Assembly: GCF_000715075.1 (NCBI RefSeq)
Contig: NC_134097.1
Span: 71,829,190 to 71,893,189 of the forward strand
Direction: 5' to 3'
Length of the DNA stretch: 64,000 nucleotides
Source of the DNA: Nicotiana tabacum
Taxonomy: Eukaryota; Streptophyta; Magnoliopsida; Solanales; Solanaceae
Shown: one piece after another, positions 36,138 to 47,814 of the stretch
Position numbering within the stretch: position 1 is the first letter of the stretch
How the letters are laid out: each line of letters begins with the position of its first letter
Notes under the pieces: model-generated
The model's input: the letters and a program-made list of their open reading frames with translations, nothing else
Told to the model about the DNA's origin: nothing
Database searches by the model: none
Made by a program: the position numbers and the translations under genes

Positions 36138-37969
36138 GAGTAAGGGTCATTGATGATGTAAAAGGACGCCGAAGATGAAGAAGAAAAACATATATAGGCA
36201 GGTAGTCATAGCTCCAAGTCTTAGTACTCCCCTAAAGAGTGGAATATGGAATGATAAAGGAAGAATGCGATAAAAATGAGAAAGGGATGAGATTTCACTT
36301 ATCCAAATATTACAGATATGCTATAATTCCAGAACGTTATATAACCATGACGTCAAAAAAAAGAAAAAAAGAAGTAAGGGTTCCTGCCCGGGATGCTATT
36401 GATAGATAAGGATCCAGTATGTGAGCTAAGTTAAGACAAGGAAATAACCCAAGAAAGATTACGTAGAACATGGATATAAGAATGGGCCGACGAGTAGTTA
36501 GTAGTTGACTCATGAAGAGCCTAGTCATGACTAGACAAGAGGTTACAGACAAATCAGCAAAACATGCAAGATAAATATAGTAAACCCCAACATGGAGAAT
36601 TCAGCCTCGTAGTAATGTCATTAATACTGGAGATATATTCAAATATGAGTCGGGATATTTAAAGGTAACGAATGAGTGTTACGGAAATAAAAGAGAGTGC
36701 CTGAAAAGACAGTCAAAATATCAATTCAGAAGCAACCATACAAGCACAAGGGCTTGGAGGTAAGTAACTACGAATAAGTATAGGCAAGGAAGGAGATCAG
36801 AAGGTCCGTCGAGTATATAATGTAATAGGCTCACAACTTCAAGAGTCAGAGGGTCTTCCCTAAGTACTACGTCGAAATACAAGCTGAGGAAATAAGAAAG
36901 AAGGCTTTAACCTAAGCATAACGACCTAAAGAGAAAATGGTCGTGTGACAACAGTCTCCAAACAACATTGTATGCACTCCCTAAACAATTGACACATACC
37001 GTGGCTAATGAATATGGAGTAAAATCAGAAGTGATATTCAAGATCATACGGGTTGTATGGAATTTCAATATGTGTGGGCACTAAGATGAGCTAAGTACGG
37101 ATGCAACAAGGGAGCAGAAAGACCAGGAAAAGTAATAGCTTATACTTAAAGAAAGCTAAAATGGAAAGAAAGGAATTATTTGATCAATGATCCAGAGTTG
37201 GTTACGTTAAGAATGCACTTAAGGGTTCAGAGTTTTATACATACAACATATATAGCCATAGAAGATTCTGGTATACGTTAAAAGAAAGAATTCAGCTCAG
37301 GTCATAGATGGAGGATTACATTGTTAAAAGATTGTATCATGCATATTCCATAGTTCCATGAAAGGCTAAAAGTAATAACTAATACCATGAGCCGCAGATC
37401 GGAAGATAACTTAAGCCTACATAAAGGTTGATCAGAGGAAAGAGGAAACTAAAGAGTTGCATCAACTAAGTAATCAAGAGTTTGATTATAGAACCCAGAA
37501 AATTATGGACATAGTGATTGAGAACATTGCAGAGTCACTCTTAATATCAGAGGTCTAGTTAGAAGAATACCAGCCAATAAGAAGTTAGTATAAATCTCTC
37601 AACGAATCATGTAAAAAGGTGATTATAATAGAAGTTCAAGTTATGAATGTGAATTATACCTATATGGAAGGAAGGTCATGAAGGAGATAGAAGACGTGAT
37701 GCGAGACTTTAAAATAAGTAAGGTAAAGGTGAACAACATACGAGATACTCAAATGCAAAAAGTTGTGAATAGTCCATACTTTGGATAAAAGGCTAGAAGC
37801 GCGGGGATTCAATATAGGAATGATAGCAGCATCGTCAGTGGCTTATCTTATAGCCTATGGTTTCTAGGTACTAAGAGGCCTATTTAAGAGAATAAAGAAG
37901 AGTTAGAGACGATATGATGTTTTGCTTGGCGTTCTAGAATAACATAAAAAAATATATGGTGCAAGGAAG
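36138..37969 (+). other. Gypsy B internal segment 2, non-coding
   Basis: Continues segment 1 after element C (GAGTAAGGGTCATTGATGAT, as in gypsy A at 13876). No protein domain recognised on either strand. Ends at the TTGAA target site of element D. Confidence 0.65.
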
Positions 37970-37974
37970 TTGAA

Positions 37975-40606
37975 TGTCACGCCCCAAAACTGAGGGGCGT
38001 GACTGACGCTCGACCGGGTAACCCCAGTCAAGCGGACCTGGGTGCCTTTTGTATCCCACGTGTTACCCCGCATTTTCATTATCCATTAACCAACTGAAAT
38101 AGCCATTTATAATTTAAACACATTCTTACGAGATTTACATATTATACATAGTTACATAGCGTGGTTTACAAGTTACACTGCCCAAATAAAAAAATACTTA
38201 AGTACATAACCCACATTTCCTATCTACGGAGCCTCTAGGGATACAAAAGAGTGTTACAATACTTGCCGGTAACAAGGCTCCGGCTATACCTTACGCAAAT
38301 ACCAAAATAAGATTTCTAGGAGGAAAAATGGCATGAGCCACGCAGGGCCCTGAGAGGAAAAAAGGGCTCACCAATACAGCTGACGGAAAGTGAAGGAGTG
38401 CTACTGTTGGTGGACTGGAGTACCTGCTATAGAACCACCTACAATCATAACACGAATGTAGCGCCCCGGCAAAAGGGACGTAAGTACATTTGAATTGTAC
38501 TGGTATGTATGAACAAACTTTACCCCAAGTAAAATCTAGAAATAAACAGGTAACAAACAGTAATAGAATCAACAATCCAATGCACATGAAAAGAACAACC
38601 AAAGCCAAACAAGTTCCACAATCTCTCCTTTTCCCTTTCAACATTATTTCATCACATCAATGGTTTCACAACTTTCACATATTTTCATTTCAATAGTGAT
38701 TTCGATCAATTTTCCACCCTTATTACCTCGTCCACCCTTATTACCTCGGCCACCCTTATCACCACAACCCACACCTTATAACTTCATGTTGTGGCGGCAA
38801 CCCGATCCCACTGGACAATCAAATTTCACACGACAACAACAATAATTCACAAAGAATTTTCATAACATCAATACCATTTCCATCATATGCAACAACCCGT
38901 ATACAATTTAAGTCACAACGATAATTGCCCGCGACAAGTCATGTATGATATTAACACAGTTGTTTCAATTGCATCAATTACGATTTCTTTCCATCATTTG
39001 TTACACAGTTCTTACCACATGAACACATTCACACACACACACACTTGGTTTGTTGCCATTTACTTACACCATTATATCGCGAGACTTAACCAACAACGTT
39101 CAAAGCATATTAATCACAAGAATCATCATTTCAAGGAAGCACAAGTTCATATCAACAATTCATACATTTGGTCCCAAGACACCATAGATGTCACCAAGCA
39201 GTAATTCATGTACAAGGTGTTGTCGTAATCGTTCAACTCATTTACGTTATTTCACAATACCATATTTCATTACTTACCACGCAGGGTTTTAGCCATTATA
39301 CACATTTCCACATTTGGACACATTAACGTTCTTTCATTCGTTAACACATACTCCCATATCGTCATCCTCAAGCATTTACAAGCTTAGCACATAATAAAGT
39401 AGGCACATCAAATCACTTTTCACAATCACATATAACACGGTGGCGTGGAAATCAACTAAGACAATCAATACACATATTTTCATACAAGGTACACATACCG
39501 TATGCTCGTTACAACAAGGGGATTCTACAAGAGTTAAAGTTAGCCATACATACCTCAAAGAGCTTTTCCTTAAGTTACTATAACGTTCCAGAAATTCTAG
39601 CAATGCCAATCTACTTCGAGACATAACAAAATTGAACACAAATTAGGAAGATATTCATAATTCTAGCTCATTCGAGCATTTTATCAAATACCATATGTGC
39701 GTTAAATCTTTATGGTCCTTTTATAGAGGATTTCATCAACCCACAACCCATACTTTACCATCTTTAGCTCAACAATGTTTCTACAATCTTTGACAACACA
39801 TGCAAGCAAGATAACAACTCCAATACCCATAAACATTCTTTATAATTACCATCTTTAGCTAGATTCGAAATTAAAGGTTAGGGTATAAAATCTTACCTCA
39901 AGGATGAAGGCCTAGTGTGGTTTTCCTTGTTAATCCTTTAAGATTTGATCAAGAGTTGTAGAAGAATTGATGAGGGATACTTTCTCACTCTAGGGCACTC
40001 TCTCACTCTAAAAATATCTGATTTTTGCTCAAGAAATGGTCCCTTGAATCTATTTGACGAAATGAGGTCGTTTTATAACAAAACCCCGATTTTTGCACAG
40101 CCGCGCCACATGAGGCGGCATGGTAATGAAAAATGTGTTTAGAAACGAAACTGGAGGTGCTCTAATAATTTACACAGTCGCGCCGCATGGGGCGGCGTGG
40201 TAGTGTAAAATTCTTCGCTGCTTTTGGTGATTTGGTCATATCCTTTGGTAGGAGTGTCCGAATGACAAACGGTTTGAAGCGTTAGAAACTAGACTCAAAG
40301 ACCTTTTATTTGATAGGTTGTGAATCACACAAATCTTTATATAACTGGAGATATGATTGTCCAAAGTGAGGTCTTATGCACACTCATTTGCAACTTTCGT
40401 CTCTTATGAAATTTTCCAACTTGGCTTAGACTTAGGCCTCTCCTTAGACCTCAATTCACTTATACTATGACTTATACACTCATTAACATATCCAATTGAT
40501 ATTCATAATCTCCTTAATCCTCATTTGCACGCAAGATAAAATGTTTGGCCTACCTTGGCACCACGAAATCTTAAATTACTAAGCAAAATTTTTCTGGGGC
40601 TTTTCA
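37975..40606 (-). repeat. Gypsy D LTR, left copy
   Basis: TGTCACGCCCC...GGGGCTTTTCA, 2632 bp, closely matching 47815-50461. It holds a GC-rich inverted cluster (CCGCGCCACATGAGGCGGC, 40099-40204), and the shared gypsy LTR core on the minus strand (38451-38487). Confidence 0.92.
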
Positions 40607-41465
40607 TTCTCCCCCGCTTAAGATCATTCGTCCTCAAATGAGGATCAAGTTTCATTCATTAGTCATCCTTATGTAACTTCTGCTTTTTCACATTATGAAA
40701 TATATCATCAACCCCGAATTTGGCTAACTCCCTAAATTTTCGAAAATTTTGCCAGAGTTTCCTTTGTAACTAGGACTATCCACCTGTCAGAGGGCCTCAG
40801 ATACATATCCTAACAACATATACATGTTCCATAGACATAACATAACTTGTTCAACACCAACCATGGCCGCATAGGCAACATATATAACCAAAATGGAATA
40901 GTTTAACATAGATCAAATTAAAAGGTACGAGTTCACAGGAACCAAATGCATGAAAGCTATTACATAATTATTCAAACAAATGTGGGTACTTCTTACTCAT
41001 TTCTTCCTCAGCTTCCCAAGTGGCTTCCTCAACCTGATGGTTCCGCCATAACATTTTCTACAGAGGCAATTTCCCTATTTCTCAATTTCTGGACTTGCCT
41101 ATCAAGAATGGCAACTGGAATTCCTTCATAAGATAGTTCTTCATTAACCTCAATAGTTTCAACCGGTACAATAACGGGCGAATCTCCAACTACCTTCTAC
41201 AACATGGACATATGGAACACCGGGTGCACTAATGACATCTCAAGGGGCAATTCCAGCCTATAAGCCACCTATCCTATCTTTTGAGCGATAAGATATGGCC
41301 CGACATACTAGGGGTGGGCGTTCGGTATTTCGGTTCGGTATGTAATAATTTTGGTTCGGTATTTCGGTATTCGGTTTATCAATTGTGTATACCAAATACC
41401 ATACCAAAATATTTCGGTACAATTCGGTATTTACTATTTTGGTTCGATACGGTTTCGGTTTAACA

Positions 41466-41966
41466 ATCAATGCACGCCAGATCTGGCAACTGCAGATGCA
41501 AACTTGCACAATCTGGCAGCTGCAGCTGAACACAAATAATGCAAACTGCAGTCTGCAGATGTTTAACAACAACTTCACAATCTGGCAACTGCAGATGCAA
41601 ACTTGCACAATTTGGCAACTGCAGTTGAACACAAATAATGCAAAACTGCAGATGTTTAACAACAACTTCACAATTTGGCAACTGCAGCTGAACACAAATA
41701 ATGCAAACTGCAGTCTGCAGATGTTTAACAACAACTTCACAATCTGGCAACTACAGATGCAAACTTGCACAATCTGGCAACTGCAGCTGAACACAAATAA
41801 TGCAAACTGCAGTCTGCAGATGTTTAACAACAACTTCACAATCTGGCAACTGCAGATGCAAACTTGCACAATCTGGCAACTGCAGCTGAACACAAATAAT
41901 GCAAACTGCAGATGTTTAACAACAACTTCACAATCTGGCAACTGCAGATGCAAACTTGCACGCCAG
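41466..41966. repeat. Degenerate tandem array inside element E
   Basis: About five units built around AATCTGGCAACTGCAGATGC and GATGTTTAACAACAACTTCA. Most units are about 92-99 bp and one is shortened to about 69 bp. The array stays open on both strands (a 199-codon Gln/Asn-rich frame on plus and a 231-codon Cys-rich frame on minus), which follows from unit lengths that are mostly multiples of three and contain no stop. I do not regard either as a protein. Confidence 0.88.
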
Positions 41967-42279
41967 ATCTGGAAATCAACTTAATAGTTAACACTTAACA
42001 CTCACAGTGCAATAAAAACACAGTCCAAACTTAAACATATGGCAGCTGAACACTTAAACTGTTAAACAGTTAAACTGCAGGTGCTAACTTGCACAATTGC
42101 AGTCTGCAGATGCTAAACACAGTGCAATAAAAACACAGTCCAACAAAAACAGTCTTAACACTTAAACACATGGCAACTGAACTGGCCAACTAAAACTGCA
42201 AGTCTGCAACTGCAACAATCTTAACAGTCTTAACACTTAAAGTCTTAAACAGTTAAACATAGTGCAACAAAAATAGAGA

Positions 42280-42377
42280 GAGCAATGTTTGCACTCTACT
42301 TTGCGAACTTCTCCGTTATCTTCTTTCACCACAAAGTATTCCCAAATATCGGAGCGTTGAGTAGTAGCACGGGGCAT
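42280..42377 (-). pseudogene. hAT transposase N-terminus, truncated BED finger
   Basis: From ATG 42375-42377 the minus strand encodes MPRATTQRSDIWEYFVVKED then NGEVRKVECKHCS. The W..F..., the E.C..C pair and spacing are those of a BED zinc finger at the start of plant hAT transposases. It breaks off right after the first Cys pair; the His pair and all later domains are missing. It is preceded by TTTTTTTAGGTTC, a good splice acceptor. Joins to the tandem-array side of the element. Confidence 0.72.
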
Positions 42378-42711
42378 GATTGCACTTGAACTTGAACCTA
42401 AAAAAAATATAAATCATAAGTTAGAATATTATAGTTTGATGATAATAAAACAAAACTACAAACTATTAAGTATATCATTATCACCAAACAAATAGAGTAT
42501 TAAACTTACCACTCAAGATGCAAGTTGCAACTTACAAAAATCAGGTCACCTAAAAGATAACGATAAAGTAAATTTGAAACATAAAGTAAATTACATGTTG
42601 CAATATGTTATGACATACTTATAGTATACATTTCTTTTACACCATCTGCGTATATAAGTTAAATACGAAAAAGAAACCTACTTGAGAATGCGTGGCTTCG
42701 GCAATGAGGGA

Positions 42712-42798
42712 GAGAATAAAGCAGAGGAGGCCAAGAAGTATTGACAAAACCATAAGAAATGCACCCATTTTGCTACCTAAATTGGTACCAGGGCGACT
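42712..42798 (-). other. Captured exon, DUF1218-like N-terminus
   Basis: The minus strand reads MGAFLMVLSILLGLLCFILS then LIAEATHSQ and a donor GTAGGT. Upstream, TGCAG (about 42813) could be the acceptor of a leader intron, and pyrimidine- and GC-richer leader-like sequence lies at 43300-43700. One membrane segment is evident. The hydrophobic stretch ending in AEATRSQ-like residues recalls plant DUF1218 membrane proteins. It lies wholly inside the TIRs of hAT element E, so it is transposon cargo, not a gene at this locus. The family assignment is tentative. Confidence 0.45.
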
Positions 42799-45600
42799 TG
42801 GTGCAAGATCTGCATGAGTCACAACAAAAGTATTAAGATTCCAGCAAGAGATGATTATAACTCTTTTCACATTCTGTTATCCTTGTGAAATATTCCTGAA
42901 AGAAACTAAGATTTCAATAAGCTAACTTATTATGACTCTAGCAACTAACAACCATAAGAATGTCACAACAAAGAAGACTAACAGTGAATTCACTCAACTG
43001 TCATCATCCTAAAGTGTCTATCACAAGAAAAATGCAAGGAAAGTTCTAAAAATTAGACCTAAACAAAGTAATCATATGGTAAGCCTAACACATAGTCGTG
43101 TACTCACAACTGTTATTATACAAGCAAATTAATTAAACAGCATGAACATGATACAGATGATATTTGCCTACTAAAGGGAAAATCTCGGAACAACAGTTCA
43201 TTCAATCAGCAGTACAACCAAAAGAAAACGAAACATTCCTTTGAAATTGAAATTGAATCGAGCTCGGAACACTGGAATAGGACAACAACATCTTCGACAC
43301 TTCGTTTTCCCGGAATTTGTGAGGAGTGAGGAATCGAATCGAGCTGGGAATCGCCGCCTATAACCCTAAATTAGTTTGATGCAGAAAATCAGAAATTAAA
43401 ACTCAAAAAAAACCTCAGAGAGTAGTCGAGTACTGGGATGAAATCATGAGAATGAGATGAGACTTACAAAACTTACAAAAGTAGTGAAGTTAACCGGTGA
43501 AGATGAGATGAGACTCGAGCTCGAATGTCGACTGGTCGTAACTCGATTCGCAGACTGATATCCTAGAGTCGCAGTCGATTCTCGTCTTCTTCTTCTCGTT
43601 CTCAATGATATCTCCTAAGCAATAAGCACTAAAGGCTGAAGCAGTAAGCAAACCCTATCTCGATGATATCTCCCACTAGGCAAACGAAGTGTCGAAGAAC
43701 ACTAGTGTCTGATAGGGTAATCGTCTAATCGATTATTTGAGGCTGAAGATTGGGCTTGGGTTGGGAGTTGGGGGAGATGGGCCTGGGTGGGAGTGGGACG
43801 CGGCTGGGTGTGGCCATGTGGGCCTATAAAATAGGTAATTGGGTTTGGGCCAAATTTCGGTATTTCGGTTTACCAAAATAGTTAAATTATAAAATCGAAA
43901 ACCAAACCGAAATACCGAAATACCGAAATACCGAAAATTTAGTACCGAATTAGACCGAAATACCGAAAAAACCGAAACCGAAATACCAAATTAATTTGGT
44001 TCGAAATTCGGTTTTTCGAATTTTATGCTCACCCCTACGACATACCTTGGGCTCAATTTCCCTTTCTTCCCAAATCGTATGACTCTCTTCATGGGATATA
44101 CTTTTAAGAACACCCAATCATCTACTTGGAATTCCAGTTCTCTTCGACGCACGTCTGCATAGGATTTCTGACAACTCTGAGCAGTTTTCATCCTCTCCTG
44201 AATGACTTTAACTTTTTCCATAGCACAAGATCTGGCCCTAATAGTTCTGCTTCACCAACCTCAAACCACCCAATCGGAGATCTACACCTCCTTCCATACA
44301 ATGCCTCAAATGGGGCCATCTAAATACTAGCGTGAAAGCTGTTATTGTAAGCAAACTCAACAAGAGGCAAATGGTCATCCCACCAACCTTTGAAAGCTAG
44401 AACACAAGCTTGCAACATATCTTCAAGCGTCTGAATAGTCTGCTCTGCCTGACCGTCAGTCTATGGATGGAAGGTCGTACTGAGATTTACTTGAGTACCC
44501 AAACCTTGCTGAAATTTCGTCCGAAAGTTTGCTATGAACTGAGCCCCTCAATCCGAGATAATAGAAACTGGAGTGCCGTGAAGTATGACTACTTCCTTGA
44601 TGTACAACTGAGCATATTGTTCTGCAGTATCGGTGGATTTGACTGGCAAGAAGTGCGTTGATTTCGTGAGTCTGTCCACAATCACCCAAATTGAGTCAAA
44701 CTTGTGTATAGTGCGAGGTAATCCTACCACAAAATCCATATTGATTATTTCCCATTTCCACGTTAGAATTTCTATGCTTTGTAACAATCATCTAGGCCTT
44801 TGATGTTCAGCCTTCACTTGCCGACAGTTCGGACATTTTGCTTCAAAGTCCGCCACATTTTTTTTCATGTTATTCCACCAATAAACTTCTTTGGGATCAT
44901 GATACATTTTAGTAGAACCTGGGTGTACGAAATACCTAGAAGTGTGAGCTTTTGCCAAAATCCTTTCCCGAAGGCTATCAATATCTAGAACACATAGGCG
45001 CTCTTAGCACCGTAGGGTACCATCATCAATTCCAAAAGAAAAGATATGATATTGTGTTTATTAATTCCCTCCTTCAGTTGTACTAACAATGGATTGTTGT
45101 ATTGGTTTTCTTTGACCTCCGCTACAAGCGACGATTCAGCCTTATTCTACACAATTACTCTCCCTTCACTAAAGTCCGCAAGACGAACTCCTAGACTAGC
45201 CAACTGGTGAACCTCCCTGGCCAACGGCCTTTGATATATCTCCAAGTGAGCTAACTACCCATATATTTCCGTCTAAGAGCATCCGCCACAACATTGGCCT
45301 TTTCCGGGTGATAGAGAATCTCAATATCATAGTCCTTGAGTAGCCCGAGCCATCCTCTATGTATGAAATTCAACTCCTTTTGTTTAAAAATATATTGAAG
45401 GCTCTTGTGGTTCATAAATACATCAACGTGGACCCCATACACATAATGTCGCCAAATCTTTATACAAAAACTATCGCCGCAAGTTCTAAACCATGTGCCG
45501 GATAGTTCTTTCCATGATTCTTGGGTTGCCTAGAGGCATAAGTGATCACCGGGCCATGTTCCATCAATAGTGAACCATCTATATCACATTTCTCTTGCAA

Positions 45601-47797
45601 CTTGCTCTTCCAAATTCTCAACAAAAGACATTATTGGATGAGTTTTCTTATAGAACCTTTTATTTCAAAGGAATAACATCTCCTAGCCTGCGCACACACC
45701 TTAATATCATTAACATGCATGACATTGCATCAAGTGTAATGTAACATTGTGCTCAGACCTTTCCTGGTCAACTTCTTTCCTCCTTGTGTGCCTTATAGGA
45801 TTTAAGAAACCACTCCACTTTCCCTTGTAAACATTCTCGTGATCTCTCTTTACTGTTCAACACCACCCAAAAAGCATATCAACACCCTTCGTACATATTC
45901 AATTCAGAAAGCGCCACTGGCCCGAACAATATATTGGTACCATATTTTATTTCTAAATGGAATATTCATTCTCATTCTATTTTGCTCATAGTGCATAATT
46001 GATAGCCTTATTTTGCCACACACTTGTCTACCTCCCGTGAACTTGTAATATCATTGTGCCTAGTTTAATGAGTTTATCATATCGCAACTTCACCACCAGT
46101 AGTCTTACTTTCCATTATATGTAGACATGAACTATCTCTAGCTCCTTTCGTTACCATTCAGTGTCACCCAAGTCGATAGCATTACGGTTAGTCCTTTATA
46201 CCTTCTATTAACACTTGTGCTCGAGGCGAGTCCACCATTCTGATATGAACTGTTTTGCAATAACCATGGACATATCAATTTATAGATTTTCTTCTTATTT
46301 CTTCTCGCCTCATTATTCCTAGCTAGTGAATAGCCACGCACTCTTCCACATGTTACGTGGTATTTTCCTTAATTTTTTTTAACCCGCTCACCTCTTAATT
46401 CTTGTTAGGATATTCGTGGGAAAGTGTGTTCATCCACATATCACTTAACACTTATTTGCTTGTAAGGTTTCCATAAAGCCCAAATAATCTCTTGTGTTAT
46501 TATAGCATCACATTTATTTCTCCCACTCGTTCCACCTTTCTTAACGTCTTGGAACTTTAGTTGAATCGCAATTCCATAATTAACCCATTCTAAAAACTCG
46601 CAAAACTTTCACCTTCGATCTATAGTACTTCCTTGGGATGCATTGTCCCAAGCCCTCTAACAAGTATAGAATCCCTTTTACAAACCTACTCTTAGTTTCT
46701 AGGATCGTTGACCCTATCATTCACATTGCCATGTATGAAGAATTTACCTTCCTTAACCTTCCACCTTTTTGGAGGTACTAGTGGTCTATCATTAGCATAT
46801 CCTTTCAGATAATCACATTATCCATTATCACTTTTCTAGACTACGCCTGTCTTCAAAAAAAATATTCAAACATCAAAGCTACATGGTCTTACTCTTGTTT
46901 CATTGTATTTAAGTGGCCTTTCTATGGACCTTCCTCCCCCACTTAGGGCGAATGTCCCGGATTTTGACACAAGTCTTGAATTTAGCAACTTCATGGACAT
47001 ATGTTTCATTTCTCTATCCCTCACATATATGTTCGAGTATTAGGGAGATTGAAGTCACAATGGTATTAACTTCATATGTCCTTTGCTCTTATTCAGCCAC
47101 ACGGGCTTGGGATTCCAATTCTTCATACCAATATCCTTTAGGAGTGTAACAAAACTTCATACACTTATGGGGTTCTTATAACATTCGTAGCATAAGGGTC
47201 TTCTCATTATGGGTTCAATTGACTCTCATTTCATAACTTCTTGTCTCCTAGGAGAGACTTGCACTCTCATCATCAATCTCCTGGTCATGTCTCCCATATA
47301 TCACATGCTTATATAACCAGTTTTCTTTCACACCTTAGGATCATTTACATACTTCTTACACTACCCACATGTGCTATTCAAGCTTATATAGCACTTATCA
47401 ATTCAATGTTTCTTTGGAGGTTACAATCATTTTTAACACTTTCTCGAATAAAGTATGCTTCTGGTACTATGTACGTACCTCATATATTTGTACCATTCGT
47501 TTAACATAACATATATGTCATCTCCTTAATATCCAGGCCTTTGCCCACTGGTCATTCTGTATGACAACATTACTTGAAATAGACGAAAGAGCGTCTAAAC
47601 TTACCTTGAATCTCAACGCACGAGTTATAAGAAATTGTTATAGCAAAGCTTTATCGCATGATCTGGCGTGTTGAAGAAGGGTAACATTACTAAATGTCCA
47701 TGTAGCCCCCAACTTATAGATGTGGTCGACAACACACCGATAAGAAGGACTCTACTAGACACGGCTCCGAGACATCCTAGGACACTTTAAAACCTTA
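45601..47797. other. Gypsy D 5' internal region, no coding seen
   Basis: Where gag, protease and RT should be (minus strand), I recognise no domain on either strand; the sequence is AT-rich and stop-rich. It ends at the primer site near 47798. Confidence 0.6.
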
Positions 47798-47810
47798 GGC
47801 TCTGATACCA
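47798..47810 (-). other. Primer-binding site, gypsy D
   Basis: The plus strand reads GGCTCTGATACCA, i.e. TGGTATCAGAGCC on the minus strand, four bases from the right LTR. It fixes the orientation of element D. Confidence 0.9.
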
Positions 47811-47814
47811 AGTT

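Larger units (their letters stand above)
41309..44037 (-). mobile_element. hAT element E: BED stub, tandem array, captured exon
   Basis: 2729 bp with ends TAGGGGTGGGCG and TGCTCACCCCTA and a perfect 8-bp duplication CGACATAC (41301-41308 and 44038-44045). Both ends carry TTCGGTATTTCGG-like subterminal repeats. In minus-strand order it holds a leader-like GC-richer region (43300-43700), an exon encoding a short membrane segment (42712-42798), a BED-finger start (about 42280-42377), and a tandem repeat array (41466-41966). No catalytic hAT core or C-terminal dimerisation domain is present, so it is a deletion derivative. Confidence 0.9.
40969..45600 (-). pseudogene. Gypsy D pol remnants: RNase H, integrase, chromodomain
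   Basis: All on the minus strand. RNase H about 45251-45600 (PKNHGKNYPAHGLELAAIVF; MNHKSLQYIFKQKELNF; EKANVVADALRR). Zinc-binding region about 44800-44980 (WWNNMKKNVADFEAKCPNC). Integrase core about 44350-44790 ([39 protein letters not shown]). Integrase C-terminus 44050-44221 (FGKKGKLSPRYV), then element E, then a chromodomain about 40969-41300 (VAILDRQVQKLRNREIASV and EATWEAEEEMSKKYPHLFE). Several frameshifts and stops. Everything upstream of RNase H appears lost. Confidence 0.88.

Noticed and set aside
38887..39204. 105-codon frame, also present at 48728-49045
   Set aside because: Both copies lie at the same place in the two LTRs of element D; similarity reflects LTR identity, and no domain is recognisable.
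41258..41953. 231-codon minus-strand and 199-codon plus-strand frames, Cys-rich or Gln/Asn-rich
   Set aside because: They are translations of the tandem array in element E; openness on both strands follows from stop-free units in multiples of three.
41466..41966. Regular repeats resembling a CRISPR array
   Set aside because: Units are degenerate and contiguous, with no unique spacers, inside a plant hAT element.
42637..42870. A host membrane-protein gene at this position
   Set aside because: The exon lies inside the terminal inverted repeats and TSDs of hAT element E, so it is cargo, not a resident gene.
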